NCBI GenBank assembly: GCA_028284125.1
Contig: JANQSI010000018.1
Location: forward strand, 462,998 to 526,997
Reading direction: 5' to 3'
DNA from: Cyclobacteriaceae bacterium
Lineage (GTDB): Bacteria > Bacteroidota > Bacteroidia > Cytophagales > Cyclobacteriaceae
DNA length: 64,000 nt
Shown: piece by piece, positions 55,141 through 64,000 of the stretch
How the letters are laid out: each line of letters begins with the position of its first letter
Position numbering within the stretch: the stretch's first letter is position 1
Notes under the pieces: model-generated
The model's input: only the letters and a program-made list of their open reading frames with translations
Told to the model about the DNA's origin: nothing
Database searches by the model: none
Made by a program: the position numbers and the translations under genes

Positions 55141-55767
55141 TTACACGCTTGCGGTTTCTTCTAATTCCGGGTTTTCCTCTGTTTCCTCTTTTTTGAAAAA
55201 ACGTTTTTGGAAAACAAGAATGATACAGATAGATGCAAAAATTGAAGCATCTGCAATATTGAAGACTGGCCAAAGTGCCATGTAGTCACCGCCTAAAAGA
55301 GGAATCCAATCGGGAAGATAACCTTCCCAGATGTCGATGTAAAACATGTCTATTACTTGCCCATGAAACCAAGGAGTAGGAGCATCATATGGGGCATTAT
55401 CTAAGAGAACTCCATAGAAAATACTATCAATCAAGTTTCCAATCGCACCACCAAGAATTAGCGCAATGCAAACCAGCAATCCCTTATGCGCTTCTTTTTT
55501 GACCAAAGCAAATAAGTAGTAGCCAATAGCAAACATGGCAGCAATTCGGAAGACGGTCAGAATCAGTTTGCCATAAACGAAATCAAGCTTGAGTCCAAAG
55601 GCCATTCCAGGATTTGTGAGATAATGCAGTTTGAACCATGTGCCAAAAATCATGATCTGACCCCCAGAACCCATGGTCATGTTGTTATAAACCAACATTT
55701 TAACGATTTGATCAATGATGATAATCACAAGGCTGATCAGGAAATATTTTAAGGCTGGATGCTTCAT
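55141..55767 (-). CDS. lspA: Lipoprotein signal peptidase
   Basis: Aspartic protease of the inner membrane that removes signal peptides from prolipoproteins. The 208 residues have four transmembrane helices and the catalytic aspartates D114 in GGAIGNLIDSIFYG and D173 in PVFNIADASI. Between these is a ~45-residue periplasmic insertion (including PTPWFHGQVIDMFYID), typical for Bacteroidota. It lies 19 bp after ileS, an arrangement also seen in other bacteria, and matches the many lipoproteins encoded in this window. Confidence 0.96.
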   Translation of the reverse strand: MKHPALKYFLISLVIIIIDQIVKMLVYNNMTMGSGGQIMIFGTWFKLHYLTNPGMAFGLKLDFVYGKLILTVFRIAAMFAIGYYLFALVKKEAHKGLLVCIALILGGAIGNLIDSIFYGVLLDNAPYDAPTPWFHGQVIDMFYIDIWEGYLPDWIPLLGGDYMALWPVFNIADASIFASICIILVFQKRFFKKEETEENPELEETASV

Positions 55768-55786
55768 TTAGTCAAAATAAATTCAG

Positions 55787-58700
55787 TTATCTGGACACTT
55801 CTATGTTCACTTTTAATTCAATGCCGTCAATATCAAATGTCTCTGGATCGGATTGACTTTCTGTGAATTGAACAGATAACGCTTGCGTTTCTTCTTTTAT
55901 ATAGTCATTGAAAACAGTCACTGCCTCTTTCAATAGTACATCGGTAGTGAAAAATTCAATAGCAATTTTGTCCTGTACCTCCAGACCTTTGTCTTTTCTG
56001 AGATTCTGAACTCTGTTGACAACATCTCTACTTAGCCCTTCTTTTCTCAGTTCATCTGTTAACGTGATGTCTAGCGCGACTGTTAGTGGACCTTCAGATG
56101 CGACCAACCACCCTGGAATATCTTCAGAGGTAATTTCAACATCTTCGAGTGTGAGTGAGATTCTTTCACCTTGAACTTCAATTTCATATGAACCTTCGCT
56201 TTCAATCTTTGAAATCTCCTCTTTTCCAAATCCATTGATCACTCCAGTGATGTCTTTCATCTTAGGGCCGTATTCTTGACCTAGCTTTCGGAAGTTGGGC
56301 TTTATCTTTTTCACAAGAACACCGGAATCTTCACTGATGTATTCGATTTCCTTCACATTGATCTCACTCCGGATCAATTCCTCAACTGCTTCAATTGCAT
56401 GGCGTGTATCTTCCTTCAAGATTGGAATCAATATTTTGCTCAAAGGCTGGCGAACTTTGATCTTTTCTTTCTTGCGCAGAGAATGCACAAGAGAAGAGAT
56501 GTCTTGTGCCAGGTGCATGCTCTTGCTTAATGGTTCATCAATCTTGTCATCTTCAGCTTTTGTAAGCTCCGAAAGATGAACAGAATCTTGTTGTAGAGGC
56601 GTATTGTTTGCCTTCGCTTTTTCACGAATTCCGTCTGATAAATTCTTGTAAAGCCAATCTGCATAAAATGGAGCAATTGGACTCATAAGCTGGGCTGTGA
56701 CCATCAAGCATTCATACAACGTTTCATAGGCTGCCTTTTTATCGGCATTCATTTCGCTTTTCCAAAACCGCTTTCTCGAGAGTCGAATGTACCAGTTCGA
56801 AAGTTGATCATTTACAAAATCCTGGATTGCTCTTGCTGCCTTGGTTGGTTCATAATCCTCATAAAATGTGGTCACATTTTTGATCAATAGTTGAAGCTCA
56901 GATAAAATCCATCTGTCAAACCTTGGTCGTTGTTCTACTGGAATGATGTCCATCTCATCCATTTGGAACTCATCGAGATTCGCATAAAGTGCAAAGAAGG
57001 AATACGTGTTGGTCAACGTACCAAAGAATTTTCTTTGAACTTCAACAACACCGTCCAGGTCAAATTTCAAATTGTCCCATGGGTTGGCGTTGGCAATCAT
57101 GTACCAACGCGTCGGGTCAGCGCCATATTTTCCCAACGTGTCGAACGGATTGATCGCATTGCCCAAGCGCTTGGACATCTTGTTTCCGTCTTTATCCAGC
57201 ACCAGCCCATTCGCCATTACATTTTTGAAAGCCACACTGTCATACAGCAAAACGGCAATCGCATGGAGCGTGAAGAACCAACCTCGTGTTTGATCAACAC
57301 CTTCAGCGATGAAGTCCGCTGGGAAATTAGCATTGAAAATGTCTTCGTTTTCAAACGGGAAATGCCATTGAGCGTACGGCATGGAACCTGAATCAAACCA
57401 CACATCAATCAGATCTGATTCACGAGTCATTTTCTTTCCGGAATCACTGACAAGAAAAACATCGTCAACGAAAGGTCGATGAAGATCAAAATCTTCTCCG
57501 ATTGGGTCGGTCATAAAACCTGCCTCAACCGATTTAGACACTTCATCTTTAAGTTCCTGAATACTACCAATGCATTTCATTTCTTGCCGATCTTCCGTCA
57601 CCCATATTGGAAGTGGTGTCCCCCAATACCTTGATCTGCTCAAGTTCCAGTCGACAAGGTTTTCCAACCAGTTTCCAAATCTTCCGGTTCCAGTAGATGC
57701 CGGTTTCCAGTTGATTGTTTTGTTGAGCGCTACTAATTGTTCTTTCAATGAGGTAGTTCTCACAAACCAGGAATCCAATGGGTAGTATAAAACCGGTTTG
57801 TCTGTTCGCCAGCAATGTGGGTATGAGTGTTCGTATTTCTCGACTTTAAAAGCCTTGTTTTCTTCTTTTAGCTTAATGGCTATTAATACATCTGTTGGTT
57901 TGAAATCAGGATCTTTCCTCGTTTCATCGTCATAGTATTCTTCCTTCACATATCGACCGGCGAAATCAGTGACCTCTTGCACGAACTTTCCTTGCTTGTC
58001 AACCAAAGGCGCATCTTGCCCATTTTCGTCTTTGACCATAACAGATGGAACGCCTGCAGCTTGTGTAACTCGAAAGTCATCCGCTCCAAAAACAGAGGCA
58101 GTGTGCACGACTCCCGTTCCATCTTCTGTCGAAACAAAATCTCCTGCAATTACTCGAAATGCATTTTCTTCCAGATCTGAATTGGTCACATATGGCATTA
58201 ATTGCTCATAGCGAATTTCCAATAACTCTTTTCCTACCCATTTTCCGGCAATCTCAAATGGGATCAGCTTGTCTCCTGCTTTGTAATCGGATAGAGAAAT
58301 GTCTTTCGCTTTTTCTGAGAAAAATTTACCAACAAGATCTTTTGCAAGTACCACAGAGATTGGCTGCCCTGTATATTGATTGAAGGTTTTGACTTTGACG
58401 TATTGAATCTTTTCTCCAACCGCCAAGGCACAGTTTGCTGGTAACGTCCATGGTGTAGTTGTCCAGGCAAGAACCCTTACATCTTCCTTTTCATTTTCGA
58501 AAAGGAATGAAGATTTGTTATTGTTCTTTACTTTGAACTGAGCGACAATGGATGTGTCTTTTACATCATGATACGTTCCTGGCTGGTTCAATTCGTGTGA
58601 AGAAAGCCCAGTACCGGCCGCAGGAGAATAAGGCTGAACAGTGTAGCCTTTATACAACAAACCTTTGTCGTACAGCTTCTTCAGAAGATTCCAAACGGAT

Positions 58701-59170
58701 TCGATGTAGTCTTTTTCAAAAGTTACGTACGGATCGTCAAGGTCAACCCAGTAGCCCATTTTCATGGTGAGATCGTCCCACTCATCTTTGAACTTCATCA
58801 CTGCTTCCCGGCATTTGGCATTATATTCTTCTACCGTGATGTTCTTGCCAATGTCTTCTTTGGTGATTCCAAGTTCTTTCTCCACTTGCAACTCTACTGG
58901 CAAGCCATGCGTGTCCCAACCGCCTTTTCTTTTAACCTGGTAGCCTTGTAGAGTTTTGAATCGGCAAAAAAGATCCTTTACAGTTCTGGCCATTACGTGA
59001 TGGATTCCGGGAGTACCGTTCGCAGATGGTGGACCTTCATAAAAAGTGAACGTCTCTTTCCCTTCTCTGGAAGTAATGGACTGGTCAAATACCTTTTCTT
59101 TTTCCCAAAAGGCTAGAATTTCTTTTGCGATTTCAGGGTAACTGACGTTTTTATATTCAGGGTATTTCAC
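55787..59170 (-). CDS. ileS: Isoleucine--tRNA ligase (eukaryote-like type)
   Basis: Class I synthetase charging tRNA-Ile. The 1127 residues have the HIGH-equivalent PGIHHVMA (54-61), the KMSKR signature NKMSKRLGN near residue 664, a full CP1 editing domain (~190-390, with AWTTTPWTLPANCAL), and an anticodon-binding C-terminal half. Length and the GPPSANGTPGIHH motif mark the eukaryote-like IleS2 type. The start codon is GTG (59170). It lies 19 bp after the RND exporter and 19 bp before lspA. Confidence 0.97.
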   Translation of the reverse strand: MKYPEYKNVSYPEIAKEILAFWEKEKVFDQSITSREGKETFTFYEGPPSANGTPGIHHVMARTVKDLFCRFKTLQGYQVKRKGGWDTHGLPVELQVEKELGITKEDIGKNITVEEYNAKCREAVMKFKDEWDDLTMKMGYWVDLDDPYVTFEKDYIESVWNLLKKLYDKGLLYKGYTVQPYSPAAGTGLSSHELNQPGTYHDVKDTSIVAQFKVKNNNKSSFLFENEKEDVRVLAWTTTPWTLPANCALAVGEKIQYVKVKTFNQYTGQPISVVLAKDLVGKFFSEKAKDISLSDYKAGDKLIPFEIAGKWVGKELLEIRYEQLMPYVTNSDLEENAFRVIAGDFVSTEDGTGVVHTASVFGADDFRVTQAAGVPSVMVKDENGQDAPLVDKQGKFVQEVTDFAGRYVKEEYYDDETRKDPDFKPTDVLIAIKLKEENKAFKVEKYEHSYPHCWRTDKPVLYYPLDSWFVRTTSLKEQLVALNKTINWKPASTGTGRFGNWLENLVDWNLSRSRYWGTPLPIWVTEDRQEMKCIGSIQELKDEVSKSVEAGFMTDPIGEDFDLHRPFVDDVFLVSDSGKKMTRESDLIDVWFDSGSMPYAQWHFPFENEDIFNANFPADFIAEGVDQTRGWFFTLHAIAVLLYDSVAFKNVMANGLVLDKDGNKMSKRLGNAINPFDTLGKYGADPTRWYMIANANPWDNLKFDLDGVVEVQRKFFGTLTNTYSFFALYANLDEFQMDEMDIIPVEQRPRFDRWILSELQLLIKNVTTFYEDYEPTKAARAIQDFVNDQLSNWYIRLSRKRFWKSEMNADKKAAYETLYECLMVTAQLMSPIAPFYADWLYKNLSDGIREKAKANNTPLQQDSVHLSELTKAEDDKIDEPLSKSMHLAQDISSLVHSLRKKEKIKVRQPLSKILIPILKEDTRHAIEAVEELIRSEINVKEIEYISEDSGVLVKKIKPNFRKLGQEYGPKMKDITGVINGFGKEEISKIESEGSYEIEVQGERISLTLEDVEITSEDIPGWLVASEGPLTVALDITLTDELRKEGLSRDVVNRVQNLRKDKGLEVQDKIAIEFFTTDVLLKEAVTVFNDYIKEETQALSVQFTESQSDPETFDIDGIELKVNIEVSR

Positions 59171-59189
59171 TTTGAGAACCAGGTTAAAA

Positions 59190-61568
59190 CTATTTTTTTG
59201 GAACTTCTATATCATCATCAATGCCTTCAGCAAGTTCCGGTACACTTTCGATGAGTGGATGAGATTTTTTGTTTCGCTTTCCGCTATCAAATTGCATGAT
59301 CAAGGCTGGAAGAAGGACGACATTCGTTAACATCGCCACAAACAGAGTGATCGCGGTAAGCTTGCCCAAAGCGATTGTTCCACCAAACTCTGAGAAAGTG
59401 AAGATGATAAATCCGAAAAACAGGATGATTGCAGTGTAGATCATACTTGAGCCTGTCTCACGAATACTCACACTTATTGCTTTTGAAACGTTGAATTTGT
59501 TGATGAACAATTCTTGCCTGTATTTAGCCAGCAGGTGAATAGAATTATCGATCGATATTCCAAATGCAATACTGAAAACAAGAGCTGTACTTGGTTTCAG
59601 CGGAATTCCAAAATAGCCCATTAATCCCGCAGTAATTAGTAGTGGGATCATGTTTGGAATCACTGATATAACGATCATTTTGAAATTCCTAAACAGCAAT
59701 CCCATGATTACTGCAATGATGCAGAAAGCAATCACCATAGAGGTGAGGAGGTTTTTGATTAGGAATTTATTTCCCTTGATAAAAATGAGCGTAGTACCCG
59801 TGAGGTTGGCCGTCATTTTCGTTTTTTGAAAAATAGAATCTATTTCAGGTCTTACCACATCCTCAATTAGAGAGTCCAGTTTGATCGAACCTATGTCAGC
59901 TATTTGCATCCGAACTCTGGTGAACTGACCGGTTGAATCAATGAAAGACTTTGAAAGATCTTCGGTTTCACCAGTGCTTAAATATTTCATGATAAAACCC
60001 AAATCCCTATTGTTGGGAAGTGAGTAAAAACTTGCACCTTGATTATAGAAGGCTTGTCGGGCAGCCTTAGCAAAGCTCACAACGGAAACCGGTTGTGAAA
60101 TGTAATCTAGGGTGCCCAGATATCTTTCGAGCTGGTCGATCTTTCTCAGATTTCTCAGATTTTGAACTCCTTTCTTATTTCCTGTATCTATGATTACTTC
60201 CAGTGGCATGATGCCACTGAAGTTTTGCTCGAAGAATCGAAGGTCCTTTCTTACCACATCATCTTCCGGCAAATCATCAACCATGAACGATACTGCCTGA
60301 ATGTGACTCAACCCAATTGCTGATATAGCAACTACAGCAATTGTGATAAGAAAAACCGCTGGTCTAAAACGGTGAACGATGTAGTCGATCAATGTCAACA
60401 CGCCATCCATGATCTTGAAATCCAGATGCTTCAAGTGCTTTTGTGAAGGCGGTTTGTATAATGAAAAGACCGCAGGGATCATGATGATACTCACAATGAA
60501 TGTCGCCATGATGTTGATGCCTGCAACAATTCCGAACTCAACTAGAATTTTGATTTGAGTTGAAATGAGTACCATGAAACCAACGGCGGTTGTCAGATTG
60601 GTAATCAAAGTAACAACTCCAATTTTTCTTATAATCCTTCGCAAGGCCTTCATCTGATCACCATGGTTTAGATATTCCTGGTGGTATTTGTTCAGCATGT
60701 AGACACTGTTAGGAATTCCAATTACGACAATAATTGGTGGAATAAGACCAGTCAGAATGGTGATCTTGTATTTCAGTAAGGCTAGCGTTCCAAGTACCCA
60801 TACTACTACAATTCCTATGATAATGATTGGGAAGATTACCGCCTTAAAAGATCGGAAAAATAGAAATAGGATTATTCCTGTCACAACTAAAGACATGATC
60901 AGGAACATATTCAATTCAGATTTTGCTCTTGCCGTATTTGTCACCCGTAAATAGGGCAAACCGGCAATACGGATATCTATTCCAGTTTCTCTTTCAAATT
61001 TTTCTGACTCTCTTAATATCTCGGGAATTAGAATTTCTCTAGCCTTCGAATTAAGAACGTTTTTATCTATGGTGATTAAAAGAAGGGTGGCGCCATTTTC
61101 GTCATTCAAAAGTTGACCACTATAAAACCGAAGACTTGCAACTTCTTCAAGTTTAGCATTTAATTCCTCTTGGGTTTCAGGAATTTCTTCAAAGACATCC
61201 TGTAACACAAACGAACCACTGGCTCCATCCTTTACCAGTTTCTGAAGGTTGGGGATTCCGATTACACTGTTAATCCCTTCTTTACTTTCTATTGCTGTGG
61301 TCATTTCGGAAAGCTTCCTAAACACTTCAAGGTCAAATACGGCACTATCTTTTATGCCGAAGGCCATCATGTTCCCATCTTCACCAAAAGTCTCTCGGAA
61401 CTGCTTGAAGTAGATCATATCCTCATCGTTATCAGGAACGATATTGGCGAGATCAAATGACCACAAAATGTTCTTCGACTGATAGCCCATAAAGGCGGTT
61501 ATCAGTAGAAGGATGACCATTAAAGTCACTCGATTTTTAAGGATAATATTGGAGAGCTTATACCACAT
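59190..61568 (-). CDS. RND superfamily exporter of the MMPL type
   Basis: A 792-residue inner-membrane transporter with two repeats of one transmembrane helix, a large periplasmic loop and five more helices (12 in all; conserved GISIDNSIHLL in the second half). It resembles MMPL/hopanoid-exporter-like RND proteins that move lipids or hydrophobic compounds. The ATG at 61568 is preferred over the TTG at 61574, because the -7 box at 61590-61583 places transcription start near 61576. It is the first gene of the ileS-lspA operon. Confidence 0.9.
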   Translation of the reverse strand: MWYKLSNIILKNRVTLMVILLLITAFMGYQSKNILWSFDLANIVPDNDEDMIYFKQFRETFGEDGNMMAFGIKDSAVFDLEVFRKLSEMTTAIESKEGINSVIGIPNLQKLVKDGASGSFVLQDVFEEIPETQEELNAKLEEVASLRFYSGQLLNDENGATLLLITIDKNVLNSKAREILIPEILRESEKFERETGIDIRIAGLPYLRVTNTARAKSELNMFLIMSLVVTGIILFLFFRSFKAVIFPIIIIGIVVVWVLGTLALLKYKITILTGLIPPIIVVIGIPNSVYMLNKYHQEYLNHGDQMKALRRIIRKIGVVTLITNLTTAVGFMVLISTQIKILVEFGIVAGINIMATFIVSIIMIPAVFSLYKPPSQKHLKHLDFKIMDGVLTLIDYIVHRFRPAVFLITIAVVAISAIGLSHIQAVSFMVDDLPEDDVVRKDLRFFEQNFSGIMPLEVIIDTGNKKGVQNLRNLRKIDQLERYLGTLDYISQPVSVVSFAKAARQAFYNQGASFYSLPNNRDLGFIMKYLSTGETEDLSKSFIDSTGQFTRVRMQIADIGSIKLDSLIEDVVRPEIDSIFQKTKMTANLTGTTLIFIKGNKFLIKNLLTSMVIAFCIIAVIMGLLFRNFKMIVISVIPNMIPLLITAGLMGYFGIPLKPSTALVFSIAFGISIDNSIHLLAKYRQELFINKFNVSKAISVSIRETGSSMIYTAIILFFGFIIFTFSEFGGTIALGKLTAITLFVAMLTNVVLLPALIMQFDSGKRNKKSHPLIESVPELAEGIDDDIEVPKK

Positions 61569-61581
61569 TTTCAAATAGTGC

Positions 61582-61612
61582 GCAAAGGTAATTAGATAAG
61601 CCGTAGGCGCAA
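61582..61612 (-). promoter_or_regulatory. Promoter of the RND-ileS-lspA operon
   Basis: Read on the minus strand: TTG (61612-61610), a 19-bp spacer, then TACCTTTGC (61590-61582), a perfect TAnnTTTG box. Transcription should begin near 61576, leaving a leader of only about 8 nt before the ATG at 61568. Confidence 0.72.
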
Positions 61613-61703
61613 GATTTTGAGGTGTTTATGGCCTTATGAAAAGCTGAAAGGTGACAAATGGTTTGAACAAATGATTAAATTGAATGATGAACGTATCCTA
61701 TCA

Positions 61704-63656
61704 ATGAAAAAGTATGCGCTTGTTGGTATTTTAACTCTGTTCTCCTTTCTTGGTTTCAGTCAAAGTTCGGCTGAGGTGGGTCGACTTCTGGAGCTTGTAG
61801 AAACATACAAATCGGAGAACATCGATTCGGTCAACAAGTTCACCAATCAACTCCTGATCATAGCCAAAGAGTCCAAGGATAAAGGACTAGAAGCCAAATC
61901 TCAACTTAACAGGATTGAGTCATTGATCCTCTTTAATAGATTCGACCTGGCTGATAGTATTCTTTCAACCATCGCTGTTGAGGATAAAGCCAATCGACTT
62001 AGCGTTGACTATTATTTAGCAAAGGGTAAGATCCTCAATAAGAAAAACGAAAATGATGAAGCATTGGAATTTTTCTACAAAGCGCTTGACAAAAACTCTG
62101 AAGGTGGACTTGACTACTTGATCCCAGAAATTTATGCAGAGATCGCATCGGTTCTGAGAGAAAACAATGATCTGGAAAATTGTACGAAGTATTACCGATA
62201 TGCTTTAGAAGAAGCTAGGAAAAAGGAGAACATTGACCTACAGATTAAGATCTGTGTTCAAATGTGTAAAGTCTATAATGGCTGGGTTACAGTCAATATT
62301 GATTCCTCAGTTTACTACGGTGAAATGGCAATGCAAATAGCAACTCAAGCCAACGACGAGTACGGCTATGCGAATGCCATCTCTATTGCTGCAGCCCCGA
62401 TCATAAGAGACGGGCAGTATCGACGAGGACTTGATTTATCTCGTGAAGCACTTGGTTTTGCAGATAAGTATAATTTTAGCTTGCAGACAAAATATTACCT
62501 AACAGCTAACCAGGGATTCGCTTTCGAGGGACTTAAATTGTACGATTCCGCTCTTTACTTTATGAAACAAGCGGGAGAATTAAGGCCCTCCAGTTTGGAT
62601 TATCCTCGATTAAAGTATCGCGTTTTCAAAGCTCAAGGAAAACACAAGGAAGCGCTTGAAGCATTCGAAATTTATTGGGCTAAATCTGATTCCACGTTGC
62701 GAAATAGAAACCAGAATCGATTGTCCTCACTTCAAGCTAGATATGAAGCCAATCTTAAAGAGCAAGAACTGGCTTCTTTAACTCAAACAACAGAGCTTCA
62801 GGAATTACAGCTATCACAACAACGATATCTTTTGTTTGGATTAGTTGTAGTGGTTGTGTTTTTAGCTATTGGCGGAGTGATGATTTATCGGCAGAGAAAA
62901 CTTCGCCAAGCACAAGCGATTACTCAACTAGAATTGAAGGAAACGCAAAAACGGCTGGAACTTGAGCAACAATATCGAGCCTCGGAGTTGAAAGCCATCA
63001 GGTCTCAAATGAACCCTCATTTTGTTTTCAATGCTCTGAATTCCATTCAGGAATACATCATGACCAACGAGAAAAAGTTAGCTGGGAAATACCTAGGCAA
63101 GTTTGCAGATTTAATGAGAGTTTATCTTCAACATAGCCAGGTTAAGACGGTTGCTTTACGAGAAGAAATCGAAGCATTGAGTTTGTACCTTGAGTTGGAA
63201 AAATTACGCTTTGAGGAAACACTAGATTGCTCAATTCAAATTGAGGAAAACGTAGATACGGAACTATCCATTCCGTCCTTATTGATTCAGCCCTATGTTG
63301 AAAATGCAATCAAACATGGATTGTTACACAAACAAGGGAAAAGAGAACTGACAATTGTTGTGAAGCAAGACGATAGTAAGCAAGCACTTTTGTTTGAGGT
63401 AATTGATAATGGAATCGGGCGCAAGCGATCACAAGAAATAAATCAAATGCGTGATCCAGATCATAAATCATTCGCCACACATGCGTTGAAAAGCAGAATT
63501 GAATTGCTCAATCATGATCGATTGAATCCGATAATCGAGAAAGTAAACGATGTAGATGCGAATTCAGAAAATCCAGGCACAAAAGTTATGCTTGAACTGC
63601 CAATTGAGGAATTGGTTCCGGAAGCCCAGAAACGTCATTCGGAAATTGAGGCTTGA
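61704..63656 (+). CDS. TPR-containing sensor histidine kinase (LytS/His_kinase type)
   Basis: From ATG 61704, 650 residues: signal peptide (1-20, ending GFSQ), a periplasmic region of TPR-like helices (~25-340), a coiled segment, a transmembrane helix (~377-398), then a His_kinase domain with H439 in RSQMNPHFVFNALNSIQEYI and an ATPase lid with IDNGIGRKRS. The 29 extra codons upstream are not signal-like. It precedes the response regulator by 31 bp, so the two make a two-component pair. The stimulus is unknown. Confidence 0.92.
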   Translation: MKKYALVGILTLFSFLGFSQSSAEVGRLLELVETYKSENIDSVNKFTNQLLIIAKESKDKGLEAKSQLNRIESLILFNRFDLADSILSTIAVEDKANRLSVDYYLAKGKILNKKNENDEALEFFYKALDKNSEGGLDYLIPEIYAEIASVLRENNDLENCTKYYRYALEEARKKENIDLQIKICVQMCKVYNGWVTVNIDSSVYYGEMAMQIATQANDEYGYANAISIAAAPIIRDGQYRRGLDLSREALGFADKYNFSLQTKYYLTANQGFAFEGLKLYDSALYFMKQAGELRPSSLDYPRLKYRVFKAQGKHKEALEAFEIYWAKSDSTLRNRNQNRLSSLQARYEANLKEQELASLTQTTELQELQLSQQRYLLFGLVVVVVFLAIGGVMIYRQRKLRQAQAITQLELKETQKRLELEQQYRASELKAIRSQMNPHFVFNALNSIQEYIMTNEKKLAGKYLGKFADLMRVYLQHSQVKTVALREEIEALSLYLELEKLRFEETLDCSIQIEENVDTELSIPSLLIQPYVENAIKHGLLHKQGKRELTIVVKQDDSKQALLFEVIDNGIGRKRSQEINQMRDPDHKSFATHALKSRIELLNHDRLNPIIEKVNDVDANSENPGTKVMLELPIEELVPEAQKRHSEIEA

Positions 63657-63687
63657 CCATAATTTGATTGAAAATATTTTTGAGTAA

Positions 63688-64000
63688 ATGAAAGCAGTAA
63701 TTATCGACGATGAGGAAAAAGCAAAACGCCTACTCAGGGTCTTGATCGAAGATAACTGCCCGCAGATAACTGAACTTCAAGAAGCAAGCGATCTTCCAGA
63801 AGGAGTAAGACTTATTAATGAATTCCAACCTGAAATTGTATTTCTCGATATCGAAATGCCCGGTTATTCAGGTATCCAACTGCTAGATTTTTTTGCGCCA
63901 AGTCAAATCACATTCGAAATCATATTCACAACTGCTTACAGTGAATACGCCATTAAGGCTTTCAAACTAAACGCAGTAGATTATTTATTGAAACCCCTTC
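63688..64000 (+). CDS. LytTR-type response regulator (partial, cut by window edge)
   Basis: The 104 codons present form a receiver domain: MKAVIIDDEEKAKRLL at the start, the phosphorylation site D54 in VFLDIEMPGYSG, T80-region IIFTTAYSEYAIKAF, and the conserved lysine in YLLKPL at the edge. The spacing and neighbour kinase indicate the LytTR family; the DNA-binding domain itself lies outside the window. Confidence 0.88.
   Translation, partial: MKAVIIDDEEKAKRLLRVLIEDNCPQITELQEASDLPEGVRLINEFQPEIVFLDIEMPGYSGIQLLDFFAPSQITFEIIFTTAYSEYAIKAFKLNAVDYLLKPL

Noticed and set aside
56930-57391. A 153-codon plus-strand frame inside ileS
   Set aside because: Antisense to conserved synthetase sequence around the KMSKR region; no signal, motif or upstream promoter.

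Overview
The window is a gene-dense chromosomal segment of a Bacteroidota bacterium, most likely a marine, gliding-type member of the Cytophagales. The evidence is a PorZ-like type IX secretion protein with a C-terminal sorting domain, a TonB-dependent receptor/DUF4249 pair, two DUF6089-type barrels beside bamA and two ompH genes, DUF4295 behind ribosomal protein L33, the small DUF5522 protein, and promoters of the Bacteroidota type (TTG, about 19-23 bp, TAnnTTTG). No rRNA, tRNA, CRISPR array, prophage block or insertion sequence was seen. Genus assignment is inference.

Layout. 0.2-4 kb: scattered single genes (NHL-type lipoprotein, membrane AraC regulator, DinB-like protein, M15 peptidase). 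4.0-7.2 kb: folate salvage enzyme, YqeY, CvpA, CBS protein and NAD kinase. 7.3-13.7 kb: envelope module of two barrel proteins, UppS, BamA and two OmpH/Skp chaperones. 13.8-19.7 kb, minus strand: two close-packed blocks, 2OG oxygenase with chromate transporter, and ferredoxin, thymidine kinase, porZ and recO, with 1-56 bp overlaps inside each. 19.7-22.7 kb: a very acidic protein followed by an ECF sigma/anti-sigma pair. 22.7-28.0 kb, minus strand: TonB receptor, DUF4249 lipoprotein, a lipoprotein with a TonB-C-like end and a TPR lipoprotein. 28.4-33 kb: Tpx and divergent PdxJ, then RmuC, a GroES-like protein and two secreted unknowns. 33-35 kb: hemB with a YCF48-like lipoprotein.

35.0-39.7 kb is a biotin operon, bioB-bioF-bioD-bioA, followed 24 bp later by a ferritin-like protein with an intact set of di-iron ligands. 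I consider this the most promising lead in the window. 39.8-44.4 kb holds a tricorn-type protease and an ornithine aminotransferase with an unusual cysteine cluster. 44.4-51.8 kb contains rpmB, then 5.4 kb of secreted or outer-membrane genes (barrel, large lipoprotein, M1 peptidase), then rpmG-DUF4295-ftsY; the usual ribosomal/SRP-receptor neighbourhood looks split by accessory genes. 51.8-61.6 kb: an OsmC/hydrolase fusion and a minus-strand operon running from an RND/MMPL exporter to ileS (eukaryote-like type), lspA and a DUF1835 protein. The window ends with a TPR sensor kinase and a LytTR-type response regulator cut off by the edge.

Three intergenic regions carry imperfect palindromes of one family (GTCATT at one end, AATCT at the other). 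Several convergent pairs end within 5 bp of each other or overlap. Many genes start with TTG or GTG.
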